Of a DNA stretch of 64,000 nt, positions 1 through 9,419 are shown piece by piece. The position numbers and the translations under genes were made by a program. Below the pieces are notes generated by a model. The model did not search any database. It had not been told where the DNA came from and saw only the letters and a program-made list of their open reading frames with translations. Origin of the DNA: CAYNWT01 sp964450955 (GTDB lineage Bacteria; Planctomycetota; Planctomycetia; Planctomycetales; Planctomycetaceae); the NCBI GenBank assembly GCA_964450955.1, contig CAYVFI010000003.1, forward strand, positions 62,001 through 126,000. The letters are read 5' to 3'. Positions within the stretch are counted from its first letter, which is position 1. Every line of letters begins with the position of its first letter.

Positions 1-3000
1 CCAGAACTGGCGAAGACGAACCTAAGACGCAAATTGTCCATCCCAGCAAACGAACTCAGGTCAACTCTCGCCTGCAGCCAGGTGTTCGTGTTGTCGAACA
101 GCGGTTCGACGTTGCGGAACGTCTGAGTGTCCGGGAAGTTTGTGTTGGCGTTTCCAACGCCGAAATCGAGTTCGTCATTTCCGGGGCCCGCGATCTGCAC
201 CTCATTGTTGGTCGCAAGGAGGCTCCACGAAGTAAATTCACCTGTGGCTGGATCGACAAAGGTGTCGTCACCTCCGACATAGACACGCAGACTGTCTGAG
301 ACGTTTGTTCCTTCGAGATCTTCGGTCTCAAGGAAGTAGTTGAAGTACAAGGCAGGCTTGTCTTCAGAGCTGTATCCGTCGAGTGAAAATTCATTACTGA
401 TTACATCGCCCTGGGCACCGCCCGGGAAATTGATGTCGTTGACCGTAGCGGTGGTTGGGGCATATCCGAAAGCGGGGCCCAGGTTATTTTTGTTGCCCGC
501 ATCCCGGCCGCCAGCCTGGTTGCCGAAGTAAAGGCTACTACCACCAGGAGCCGCGACTCGACTGCCATCAGGGGCGTCGGTCGTCCCGTGTCCTAAATCA
601 GTTGCACGGTTGTTGGTCACGTCCCAAAGGTTGTAGTCCAGGGTTCCGAACGCCAAACCAGTTGGGTTCGGGATGCCCGTCGCCACCATCGACTGACCAT
701 CAGCAAGCACGGGCTGCAGATTACCGCTGGTATCGAATGCGTAGATCTCACCATCTTCAGTAATGCCGAACAGAATTTGCTCGTATGCACCATCTTCTGT
801 GCCAACGCGAGGTCCGTTAACAAGCCCAGAGAATGGGCGGTCGATTACCTGACCAATCTGCTGCGTCCTGACATTCCGCTCCCGACCTGCGGCTCGAGCC
901 GTGCCAAGTACGTAGTCAACAGAATATAGAATGCCTTGGTCGTCGATCGCGTAGAGGTCCGCCTCACCGAAAGCGTTCGGACTTCCATTCGCATCGCGTG
1001 CATCCGCCAGGCCAACAATGTAGTTGTCCTGAACTGCAGTGATCTGCCCGATCTCAAAGAGGTCTGTGTGGATACCATCACAAGCCTGTGCCGGGCCGAG
1101 TCTCGGAATAGCTTCCTGATTGATTACAACGCCAGTGGTGTAATTGAAATTAAACAGTGCGTTGCGGTTGTAGTAATCCTGCGTTGGAGGATTCGCAGTG
1201 ACAGCCCTGTTCTCTGCAACGGCAAGGCCGGCGGCGTTGCCTGTGCCATCAAAGTGGGTCGCTGTGTAGTTCAGGCCAGCATTCGCCTGGTTGACTGTCG
1301 GCGGGATACAGTCCCCGGTAAACGTGCTCGGACCTTCGTCTCCAAGGTCCGTGATTGCTCCGTTCGATGTGTTAATGTGAGCGAAGTGACCCAAATTCAC
1401 GTCGTTCGGGATACCCGTAAAGACGCTATTCGCGTGAGTGAACAGTTCGCCGTCGGGCCGGGTGGCAATATCGCCAATTGCTTGCTGGAACTGTCCCACG
1501 TGCTCCTGAACCGCCCCCGTAAACGCATCAACCAGGTAAATACCAGTCGTTGCTCCAGTCTGCCCTGAACCGCTGACGAACAGCGAAACGTCACTCAGTG
1601 CAAAGTTTGTATGGCTTGGGTCCAGACCAAGAGTTCCGTCGGCTTCTGTCACGGTTGTGAACAAATCCGTAATCGGACCACCGGCTGTTCCGGGGATGTC
1701 GTTGCCAAACTGTTCATCAGCCACACGAGTAACCGTAGTCAGCGGTTCCAGCCGAGTCTGGCCCGTCACCGTTGGGTCGAGCACTGACGGTATCTGACCG
1801 CTTGCAGTAACGGCCATGAAGTACGTACCTACGGCCAGTTCAACAGGTCCGATAAACGCGTCAGCAGGCCCGATTGTTCCGCGAGACAAGTCATCGACAT
1901 CAGCCCCGTTCAATGGCGCTGGCCGATCTTCTGCGATCGACGACTCTCGCCCGATGTAGACTAACGCACCATTCTCATCGAAGATCGAAACAGTGGTGTT
2001 GGCTCGAGAGAAACCGTCCGCATAGTCCAGGTCGAAGATGACTGGCATGTGCAGGTCCGGAAACGGGTCGCCGTCTACCGTTGAATCAATCTGCACATCG
2101 AACTCGAAGAAGTCAACGTCGGCTGGATCAGACAACGTTCCAGAGAACGCCAAAGCCGCGCGATCTGAGTTGCCGAAGTTTCCGGCGTCCTGGGCTGTGC
2201 CAAGTGTGTTGTTGTTATCGTTGCCTTCGGGTTCTGCCAGCTCACCAGTCAGTGGCGAGTGGGACGGGTGGCCGAACACTTCAATACCGTTTGTGGCGAA
2301 CCGAATGTCGCCATATCGAACGGTCGATCCCGCGGCCTCATCGACCTCGCGAAGACGAATCTGAAGCTCGTATCCACCAGACGTCAGGCCGTCACCAAGC
2401 TTAGAGGTATCCTGCAAATCACTTCGATCCGCGGTTGCGTCCAGAGAGTCGATATTGCTGGATCGAATTCGGACAAAGAAGGTGCCGACGCTACCTACTG
2501 ATCCAGGCAGGATGACTCGGAACCCGGCATCACGCTGGTTAGTCGAGTAATAATCAACCCCTTCATGGACAGACTTGCTTAGTACGTTCGCATTGGGATC
2601 ACCAACACCGGCGAACACGCTGAAGTTGCCTCTCAGCTCATCAAGTGAGTTGTCTGACTGGGCAATAATCTGACCGTTAGCGTTCAGCAGTTCGACAACA
2701 CCATCGAATGCATGACGCGTGTTATCGAGATCGATCCAGAGTTCTGTTCCGGACGACGCAGAGAAGCTGTAAACATCAACGTCCTCGGAGCGGTTAATCG
2801 ACCCGTTGATACTGAATCCAAGGCGGAGATTCTCGTCGCTGTCCTTCTCGCCCTCGCCAAGTTGGCCGAGAAACTGAGCGATAGTTGTCGCACCATTCGT
2901 GTCTGGCGCGAGTTCATTGGCCGTCTCGCCTTCAACAATGATGCTCACATTGCGGTCATTGGCGAACTGATCAATTCGCACGCTGCGCCAGTCGCCAGGT

Positions 3001-6000
3001 TGTGGCGTGGTGGCATTGCCATCGCTGTTGGTATCAGTCAGGGGCAGCCCGTCCAACCCAAAGCCGGCGCCGATGGTGTCATCGGCAAGACTAGTCAGAA
3101 CGACCGGGCGGAACGGCTGACCAACAATTTGAAGTGTGCCGCCGATTCGGTCGGTGATATCCAGCGGACGACCATTGGCGGTGAACCCGGCATCGTCTCC
3201 GCTTAGCTTGACGACCAAACTGGCGTCAGGACTGCTTTCCAGTCGCAGGCCGCCAAAGGTGTGCAGATCCGGAATGTAAATTTCAGAGCGAAGCACATGG
3301 ACGATGTCGGTGTCATCCCAGACCCCACCTGTTGCAATTGTCTCGCCTCGAATCTCCATCCCGTTGATCGCGTTGCGACCAAGCACATTTTCTCGAACCA
3401 GTGGGCCCTGGTTGTCCGAGTAAGAATTGATGAGAGACGCTTCACCGCGAGACCGTCCCGCGTCCCGAACAAACTCGTGGTTAAGACTGTTCGTGTTGAT
3501 AGAGATCGCCGGACCAGCACCATCTCGAATGGTGTTGCCAACAACGATTGGCTGCGAACCTCTGACAAAAATTGTCGCTGCAGCGTTCGCAAGGCGTCCG
3601 AACCGGTTTTCAGGCCCGGTGAAGCCAACGCCGTCGGCATTGTTCTCAAAGACAGAATTCGTAATCCGAGCATTCGCCTGGTGGATCTCGATGACATTGA
3701 ACGATCCAAACGTACCTTCAAGCGGCGTGGTGCCGCCGCCAAAGGTCACCAGAGCTCGGTCAAGACTCAGGTTGCTGGTGTGAGCTGCGTAAATACCGCC
3801 CCAATCTCCGGCAGCCGGATCGGCTTCGACAGCATCGTTATCATCACTGTTAGTATCAAACGTACCACCGATCCCGAACCGATCGTCGTTGCGCGAGGTG
3901 ATAATGATCTCGCGCCCCAGTTCACCTTCTGCGATCAGACTGGCACCGAAGCCAACTTCAATTCGAGCCTGATCCAGTTTCAGAATCGTTCCCGCATCGA
4001 TCGCCAGGCGAGCATTCAAACGAGCAAGCTGAACCTGGGCAACGGGATTCAGAGTCTGAGTGAACGTTGTTCCGTCATCCAGGAACGTCGTGTCAGAAAC
4101 GTCAAGGTTGGCGACCAGTTCGTATGTGCCGCCAGCCGCTGCATCACTTCGGTAAAGTCGTCGGCCCACAAAACCGGACGTCGCCGGAGGCAGGTTCTCA
4201 AGTAGCACGGTCGAAGTTGGGCCAGTCACCACAACATCTCTTGTGACATTGGAAGCCGGGCTTTCGTTCCCTGCCGCATCCACGAATACCAACCGATAGT
4301 TGTAAACACCGGCGGTTAAAGAACCACCGACAGGCGACTCCGTAAGAGTCACAAGAATGACAGAAGGACTTGTCGAATCCAGCACGGCACCACCAGGTGT
4401 GCCAGCGACTTCAAGGTTGCCCGTGAGCACGTGAACGATGTCAGTATCATCGAACCGAGCCGCAACGTTCAGGCGGTTTGGATCACTGCCCGGAGCGGTC
4501 TCAACACGGATAAACAAACCGTTCGTTGAGTTCTCAGTCAGGATGTTGCCGTAGATATCAGGGCCAACACGGTTGTAGTCCGTGGTAAACGGCGTCAGTG
4601 ACTGGAACTCAGGTGTGTTGAAGTTTGTTTCCTCAAAGCTGTCCGGGTCAGCTGAAACCGCCGAATCCGCGCTAAGAGAAATCTTGTTGTTGATGATCGT
4701 CGGCCGTGCTTCCGTCAAGTGGATCGGATTCACAGTCTCCGACTGAGAGTTCACGACCACGCTGCCACCACCGAACTGAATATCGGCGTGGGTGACGTAG
4801 TTCAGGAAGATGCCCTCGTTTTCGTAGTTGAAACGAGCTTCTTCATTGTCGACGTCATTTTGGAACGCGATTCCGCCCCAATTACCGGGCGACGGTGTCG
4901 TTGGCGGAGCGCTGGTGTCGTTTCCGACACTTTCATCCTGCCACGAAGTCAGAATGACATCAGTGCCTGGAATTCCCAGGACCTGCAAAGCCGCCCCGCT
5001 ATTGTCCACGGAAGAAGTTGGACTCCCGACACCGATGCGGGCCCGGTTCAGCTTCAGAATAGCGCCAGCGTCAATTATTGCCGTGACACCCGCTGGCACG
5101 TTCATTGTCGATCCGTCAACCAGCGGCTGCGGAGTCGACGAGACGTCGAATCCAATTTCGTAAGCGTTGTTATCTTCAATTGTCGAGATATCGCCGTCAG
5201 CCCCGCCGTTGCCCACAATCCTGACAACATCGCCCGGAGATGCACTCGCGAACGCAACATCAATCTGATTCAGAGGAGCCGATACCTGCCCGGTTCCACC
5301 GTTCGGCGCGTTCTTGTCGACCACAATCTGGTCGCTCGGCTCGACCGCGCGGAACCAGAAGTTCTCAACGCCGCCGGCGACACCATCTCGGTCTCCATCA
5401 AATGCTGTACCGGTTGAATCAACCAGGGTGTCATCCACGTTCGGCCGGAAGTCCAGACGAAGGTCGTACGCACCCTGCGAGGTTCCGCCGATACCCGTGT
5501 TCGCAATGATCGGTTCGTAGTCATCGTTTCCGCTGGCGGAAACACCAATGAAGTAGGTCCCTGGCTCCAGTGACAACTCCACAAAGCTGTCTTCGCTGAA
5601 GTAGTCATCGTTTTGAGCGACCAACACCCCGTCAGCATCAAACAGTCGAAGCACCGAGTCCAGATTGCTTGAATTGGCCTGACGCTCAGCAAGAATCTCA
5701 GCGCTGAAGAGACCAGCATCGCTGACCTCAAACTGGTACAGATCAATATCGATACTGTCGGGACGAAATCGATGCTGCAGGTGAAAGGAATCAGCATCGA
5801 CCACGAAGTCTGGTTCCGGATCCACGCCGTTGCCCGCCAATGGCTCGTCGCCACCAATCGTTGACTCGGGCAAATCACCAGAGTGCCCCAGGCCCAGTAG
5901 GCGCCCTATTCCACTGGCCGCTTCGTGGAACCAACTTGGATTGTTGTCTTCAGGCAACGCGATCTCGTCGTTCCATCTCTCGGCCGCGTCCATCACGACG

Positions 6001-7313
6001 ATGCCCAGATCACGGTCCCACACATGCAGATTGCCGCCAGGTCCATCCCCCGGGAAACCCAACGCAGCAGGGTCGCCGGTTACAATCGTCAGTCCCTGAT
6101 TGTCGGTCTCGACAAAGTCAAGTCCGGCCTCAGTGCTGAATAGCTCCAGAACCTCACGAGCGCGTTCCTTTTGAGCTTCGGTGATGAGGTTCAGCAGAGG
6201 GGTTCCGTCGGGAAGGAAACCGTAGTTGTCCTGGAAGTTATAGAACACGGTTGTGACACCATCCGTGTCATCCGCCCCAAGAATGATGTGCCTCTCAGCT
6301 TCGATATCGCGATGGCCGGGCTCGGAATTAGAACCCGGAAAATCCAGCGTGTACGACTGTGCTTCAATACCGGCACTCAGAATCTGACTGGTGTTTCCAA
6401 TGGCGCTCAGGTCGCCAACAGTCGTGTCTGCCGTACGGAACGCGTCACCCGGATCAGCCAGAACCGTTGTTTCAATGGGAGCCTGCGGCGCACCTTCGTC
6501 AGTTCCAATCCGCAGTCGGTAAGTGCCCGCACCGCCAAGATTGTGGATGTTCGCAGAGAACGTCAAAGTCGCCGTGTCGGTCGCCGGGCTGTACTCGACG
6601 GAGTCAGGCCTGAAGGTGACATCATCCAGATTAGTTGCGGTGTCGTTGGTGAAAATCAGATCGTAGAAAGACGGATCCGTTGCAGACGCCACGTCCAAAT
6701 CGTCGTCGTTGAAGTAAACATCGATCTGGTTCCGAGCCTGAATCAGCGTACCGTTATTGCGGCGAGTGATTGGCTGAGGAACGATTGAAACAACCTGTGA
6801 GCCAAGGTCCAGTTCGAACGGGAAGCTCTCATCGGCTCCGTCATTCAGCAGCTCACCATCGATATTGGCCAGACCAGTCCCGGCCTGGCCGGAAATGTTG
6901 ATTTGGTACTTGTCGTCAGGCAGGTTTTGAGCGAATCGAATGACCACTTCTTCGGGTAGGTCACCGAGTCCGGCGAAACCGATGCCGACGTCCACGTCAT
7001 CTGCGTTGCCAAAGGTTCCATCGACAGATCGGGTAACCGTGATGGCCCCCAGCGTCGCCGGGTCGATTTGCTGCCCCGGGTTGAATTGCAACGTGATCTG
7101 CTGGGGCGCGATGTTCCGAACCTCGTCTGGTGAGAGGAACTCACCGACGTTGGGTTGAACCGCAACCAGGGTGGGAGCCACCAGCAGAGTCTTATCCTCA
7201 AGCTTCTCTGCTGACTGACCTCCGGAGTCGCGTTCAGGTCGCCGCCGAACGGCCCGCCGACGATTGAGAATGAGTCGATTCTGTACAGACCGCAGCCAGG
7301 ACGTAATCAACAT
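1..7313 (-). CDS. Giant exported surface protein, C-terminus outside window
   Basis: This is the 5' part (about 2,437 codons) of one open frame that runs off the left edge. The start is ATG at 7313, with AGGGG about 9 nt upstream. Residues 1-55 hold an arginine-rich stretch and then LEDKTLLVA, the LE-x-x-x-LL type signature seen at the N-terminus of many planctomycete exported proteins. A metzincin-like domain lies near residues 380-500, but its zinc motif is degenerate (S467, G468, R471, only G474 and H477 kept). PPC-type beta-sandwich segments with a D-x-D core lie near 515-610, 1490-1590 and 1720-1830. Between them are long stretches typical of parallel beta-helix repeats, with recurring asparagine- and glycine-rich turns. 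The last visible part resembles a propeller or dehydrogenase-like repeat region. Likely a cell-surface or secreted adhesin-like protein; substrate and partners are unknown. All ORFs on the opposite strand here are shadows. Confidence 0.88.
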   Translation of the reverse strand, partial: MLITSWLRSVQNRLILNRRRAVRRRPERDSGGQSAEKLEDKTLLVAPTLVAVQPNVGEFLSPDEVRNIAPQQITLQFNPGQQIDPATLGAITVTRSVDGTFGNADDVDVGIGFAGLGDLPEEVVIRFAQNLPDDKYQINISGQAGTGLANIDGELLNDGADESFPFELDLGSQVVSIVPQPITRRNNGTLIQARNQIDVYFNDDDLDVASATDPSFYDLIFTNDTATNLDDVTFRPDSVEYSPATDTATLTFSANIHNLGGAGTYRLRIGTDEGAPQAPIETTVLADPGDAFRTADTTVGDLSAIGNTSQILSAGIEAQSYTLDFPGSNSEPGHRDIEAERHIILGADDTDGVTTVFYNFQDNYGFLPDGTPLLNLITEAQKERAREVLELFSTEAGLDFVETDNQGLTIVTGDPAALGFPGDGPGGNLHVWDRDLGIVVMDAAERWNDEIALPEDNNPSWFHEAASGIGRLLGLGHSGDLPESTIGGDEPLAGNGVDPEPDFVVDADSFHLQHRFRPDSIDIDLYQFEVSDAGLFSAEILAERQANSSNLDSVLRLFDADGVLVAQNDDYFSEDSFVELSLEPGTYFIGVSASGNDDYEPIIANTGIGGTSQGAYDLRLDFRPNVDDTLVDSTGTAFDGDRDGVAGGVENFWFRAVEPSDQIVVDKNAPNGGTGQVSAPLNQIDVAFASASPGDVVRIVGNGGADGDISTIEDNNAYEIGFDVSSTPQPLVDGSTMNVPAGVTAIIDAGAILKLNRARIGVGSPTSSVDNSGAALQVLGIPGTDVILTSWQDESVGNDTSAPPTTPSPGNWGGIAFQNDVDNEEARFNYENEGIFLNYVTHADIQFGGGSVVVNSQSETVNPIHLTEARPTIINNKISLSADSAVSADPDSFEETNFNTPEFQSLTPFTTDYNRVGPDIYGNILTENSTNGLFIRVETAPGSDPNRLNVAARFDDTDIVHVLTGNLEVAGTPGGAVLDSTSPSVILVTLTESPVGGSLTAGVYNYRLVFVDAAGNESPASNVTRDVVVTGPTSTVLLENLPPATSGFVGRRLYRSDAAAGGTYELVANLDVSDTTFLDDGTTFTQTLNPVAQVQLARLNARLAIDAGTILKLDQARIEVGFGASLIAEGELGREIIITSRNDDRFGIGGTFDTNSDDNDAVEADPAAGDWGGIYAAHTSNLSLDRALVTFGGGTTPLEGTFGSFNVIEIHQANARITNSVFENNADGVGFTGPENRFGRLANAAATIFVRGSQPIVVGNTIRDGAGPAISINTNSLNHEFVRDAGRSRGEASLINSYSDNQGPLVRENVLGRNAINGMEIRGETIATGGVWDDTDIVHVLRSEIYIPDLHTFGGLRLESSPDASLVVKLSGDDAGFTANGRPLDITDRIGGTLQIVGQPFRPVVLTSLADDTIGAGFGLDGLPLTDTNSDGNATTPQPGDWRSVRIDQFANDRNVSIIVEGETANELAPDTNGATTIAQFLGQLGEGEKDSDENLRLGFSINGSINRSEDVDVYSFSASSGTELWIDLDNTRHAFDGVVELLNANGQIIAQSDNSLDELRGNFSVFAGVGDPNANVLSKSVHEGVDYYSTNQRDAGFRVILPGSVGSVGTFFVRIRSSNIDSLDATADRSDLQDTSKLGDGLTSGGYELQIRLREVDEAAGSTVRYGDIRFATNGIEVFGHPSHSPLTGELAEPEGNDNNNTLGTAQDAGNFGNSDRAALAFSGTLSDPADVDFFEFDVQIDSTVDGDPFPDLHMPVIFDLDYADGFSRANTTVSIFDENGALVYIGRESSIAEDRPAPLNGADVDDLSRGTIGPADAFIGPVELAVGTYFMAVTASGQIPSVLDPTVTGQTRLEPLTTVTRVADEQFGNDIPGTAGGPITDLFTTVTEADGTLGLDPSHTNFALSDVSLFVSGSGQTGATTGIYLVDAFTGAVQEHVGQFQQAIGDIATRPDGELFTHANSVFTGIPNDVNLGHFAHINTSNGAITDLGDEGPSTFTGDCIPPTVNQANAGLNYTATHFDGTGNAAGLAVAENRAVTANPPTQDYYNRNALFNFNYTTGVVINQEAIPRLGPAQACDGIHTDLFEIGQITAVQDNYIVGLADARDANGSPNAFGEADLYAIDDQGILYSVDYVLGTARAAGRERNVRTQQIGQVIDRPFSGLVNGPRVGTEDGAYEQILFGITEDGEIYAFDTSGNLQPVLADGQSMVATGIPNPTGLAFGTLDYNLWDVTNNRATDLGHGTTDAPDGSRVAAPGGSSLYFGNQAGGRDAGNKNNLGPAFGYAPTTATVNDINFPGGAQGDVISNEFSLDGYSSEDKPALYFNYFLETEDLEGTNVSDSLRVYVGGDDTFVDPATGEFTSWSLLATNNEVQIAGPGNDELDFGVGNANTNFPDTQTFRNVEPLFDNTNTWLQARVDLSSFAGMDNLRLRFVFASS

Positions 7314-7707
7314 TTAATGCAACCCCTGATTTATCAACAGTTTAAGGCGTCAGACCAACACTAACCGCCCAAAGTCCTAATTCAGCTACGACGCGAACGC
7401 GCGCGCAGTCACGGATGTATGACGGTCATCGCTCGTCAACACAACATGAATGAGGAAAATGAGGGGATGAGAAGGATTAATAGGCGGGCCGACGTGGTGG
7501 ATTTGCGGAGCCGTCACAACCGATTGCTACGTGCGCCGAAAAACGATGGTAATCGCGGCTTTGAACCATCGTCAAACCAATTCGCACAATGGCGGACGCC
7601 GATTCCGCATGTCACAAGCGGGTACTGATTCACGTGGTCTTGACGTGTGGTCGGTCCACTCGGACAATTGCACAACTTACACCCTCAATTTTGTGAGAGA
7701 AATGCAC
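7314..7707. other. Divergent intergenic region
   Basis: This gap separates the giant minus-strand gene from the plus-strand operon and must carry promoters for both. A perfect 7-bp inverted repeat (CGATGGT...ACCATCG, 7544-7571) sits about 137 nt upstream of the small basic protein. I see no good -35/-10 pair. A 69-codon frame at 7419-7628 has no recognisable features and is not annotated. Confidence 0.5.
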
Positions 7708-7854
7708 ATGGGCGGCCCCATCGTTCGAACTGGCACGACACCGAAGTTCTGGGAAGGCTGGGAACGAGCAATGGCTGATGAACCGAAGGCCAAGAAGACC
7801 AAGAAGGCAGTAAAATCAAAGAAAAAGGCGGCCAGGAAGAAGGCTTCCAAATAG
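7708..7854 (+). CDS. Small lysine-rich protein, 48 aa
   Basis: The product is 48 residues. The N-terminal half (MGGPIVRTGTTPKFWEGWER) looks folded and conserved in style; the C-terminal half is a lysine/alanine tail like those of nucleic-acid-binding proteins. I chose ATG 7708 because GAGAGA lies 7 nt upstream. The in-frame ATG at 7702 is too close to that site, and the longer open frame from 7531 has unlikely composition. I recall similar tiny basic proteins in planctomycete genomes but know no function for them. The stop is 5 nt before the GTG start of the membrane protein, so the two are probably co-transcribed and translationally coupled. RNA or DNA binding is an inference from charge only. 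Confidence 0.6.
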   Translation: MGGPIVRTGTTPKFWEGWERAMADEPKAKKTKKAVKSKKKAARKKASK

Positions 7855-7859
7855 CGCGA

Positions 7860-9419
7860 GTGCCGGAATCCAGATCAAGAACAACCCTAATCGTCGGTTG
7901 TTGTTGGATAATCCTCTTCGTCTTCAGTCTCTTGGTCGCGCCAACGCCGGGCGTCAACGAACCTCATTACCTCGGGAAAGCCAAACACTTTTGGCAGGCC
8001 ACCTGGTGTCAGCGAGACCTCCTGATGGCCTCGTCGGACGCCCATTATGTGTTCTTTTACTGTTTGGGGTGGATATTAGATCACTTTGACTTCGCGTTTA
8101 CTGCGATCCTCGGACGAGCCCTGGGCCTGCTGCTGCTTGCCTACGCCTGGGTCACGCTGGGTATGAGGCTGGTGGGCCAGAGCCGGTCGATTTTACTCAG
8201 TCTGCTGCTGTTCTTGTGTCTGAACCAGATCGGCACGCTGTCCGGTGAATGGATCGTCGGGGGAATCGAGGGGAAGGTGCCGGCGTGGGCGTTCGGCCTG
8301 CTGGCAATGCGGTTCGCCATCGACCGGCGCTGGGTCGGGTTCGGCGGAAACGTTGGTTTGTCCGTTAGCTTCCACCCCGTCGTGGGAGCGTGGGTCACCC
8401 TGGCTGTCATTTGCAGTGAGGCAGGCCAGCTGATCTTCACGGGAAACCCTGCCTGGTCAGGCGGCAAAATGAAACAGCTGATGTTAGGCGCGGTGTTGGC
8501 GGGCGTTTTGGCCAGCCCTGGCCTGATTCCGGCTTTGGCGGTCTTGCGACCCCCGGATGAGGTGCCCGCGGAACTACGTTCAGAGGTCCGCGATGTGCAG
8601 CATATGCAGGCCAAAGCGAACTATATCCAGGTGTTTGGTCGCCTGAAGCATCACCTGGACCCGGTTGATTTTCCGCCCTACCGCTGGATTCAGTACGGTC
8701 TCATGCTGGCGGTTTGGATCGCACTGCTGCGATTCCAACCGCTTGCCAATACATCGCGGCTATGGCCAATCATGGCTGCAGCCACGCTGTTCGCGTTGCT
8801 GGCGGTCTGGATCGGATACGGGCCCAGACCAGCCAGCCAAATGCCGGGTTACGCATGGAAGGCCAGCGTTTTAAAGCTCTACCCATTTCGGTTCGTGGAT
8901 GCCCTGCTTCCAATGGTCCTCGCACTTCACGTCGGCTCGGTCATTTACGAAACATTGAAAAACAACGCCAACCGAACTCGGATCGCGACCGCCCTGATGT
9001 GCGTTCTTACGTTTGCGGCCCCCGCATGGAGCTGGCTATCACAGCCACCTCAAGCCGCGCCGGACTGGCTTGATGTGTGTGACTGGTGTGCCACAAACAC
9101 GGACGAACAAACCCTATACATCACACCGCGCGAGGCGAGAGATTTTAAGTGGTATGCCCAGCGAGCTGAGTGGGTGAATTACAAAGACTGCCCCCAGGAC
9201 GCGGCTGGAATCGTCGAATGGAACCGGCGCCTTTGGCGAATGCGGGAGTGGCGGGTGGCTTCGATTGCCGATGGTTCGTACTCCGCAAATGACCTCCGGC
9301 AGCTTGCTGAACTCAGCTCGGCCGAGTACTTGATCACGCAACGAATCCAACCGATCGAAGCCGAACCGGTCTACCGAAACGCCACCTACCGCATCTATCG
9401 ACTGCTTGAGAACCCATGA
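7860..9419 (+). CDS. Polytopic membrane protein of unknown function
   Basis: This 519-residue protein has about ten hydrophobic segments, the first at residues 9-29. The GTG start at 7860 fits the membrane segment that follows. A soluble extracytoplasmic-looking tail of about 110 residues (from roughly 400 onward, rich in Trp, Cys and Tyr) follows the last membrane helix. That layout, with an acidic loop after TM1 containing a TPGVNEPHYL-type sequence, recalls GT-C-fold or PMT-like glycosyltransferases, but I cannot name a family. The stop overlaps the next gene's start by 4 nt (ATGA), so this gene, the small basic protein upstream and the phosphoesterase downstream form one operon. Confidence 0.8.
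   Translation: MPESRSRTTLIVGCCWIILFVFSLLVAPTPGVNEPHYLGKAKHFWQATWCQRDLLMASSDAHYVFFYCLGWILDHFDFAFTAILGRALGLLLLAYAWVTLGMRLVGQSRSILLSLLLFLCLNQIGTLSGEWIVGGIEGKVPAWAFGLLAMRFAIDRRWVGFGGNVGLSVSFHPVVGAWVTLAVICSEAGQLIFTGNPAWSGGKMKQLMLGAVLAGVLASPGLIPALAVLRPPDEVPAELRSEVRDVQHMQAKANYIQVFGRLKHHLDPVDFPPYRWIQYGLMLAVWIALLRFQPLANTSRLWPIMAAATLFALLAVWIGYGPRPASQMPGYAWKASVLKLYPFRFVDALLPMVLALHVGSVIYETLKNNANRTRIATALMCVLTFAAPAWSWLSQPPQAAPDWLDVCDWCATNTDEQTLYITPREARDFKWYAQRAEWVNYKDCPQDAAGIVEWNRRLWRMREWRVASIADGSYSANDLRQLAELSSAEYLITQRIQPIEAEPVYRNATYRIYRLLENP

Noticed and set aside
936..1568. 210-codon plus-strand frame
   Set aside because: It lies wholly inside the giant minus-strand gene and has shadow-type composition rich in Val, Arg and Ser with no motif.
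3261..4205. 314-codon plus-strand frame
   Set aside because: It is antisense to beta-helix repeats of the giant gene. Its length comes from the high GC content, and it has no recognisable domain.
4719..6788. Several long plus-strand frames (232, 111, 205 codons)
   Set aside because: All are antisense to the giant gene, which is continuous and domain-rich in its own frame.
7419..7628. 69-codon frame upstream of the small basic protein
   Set aside because: No ribosome site, no motif and unlikely composition; treated as part of the intergenic region.
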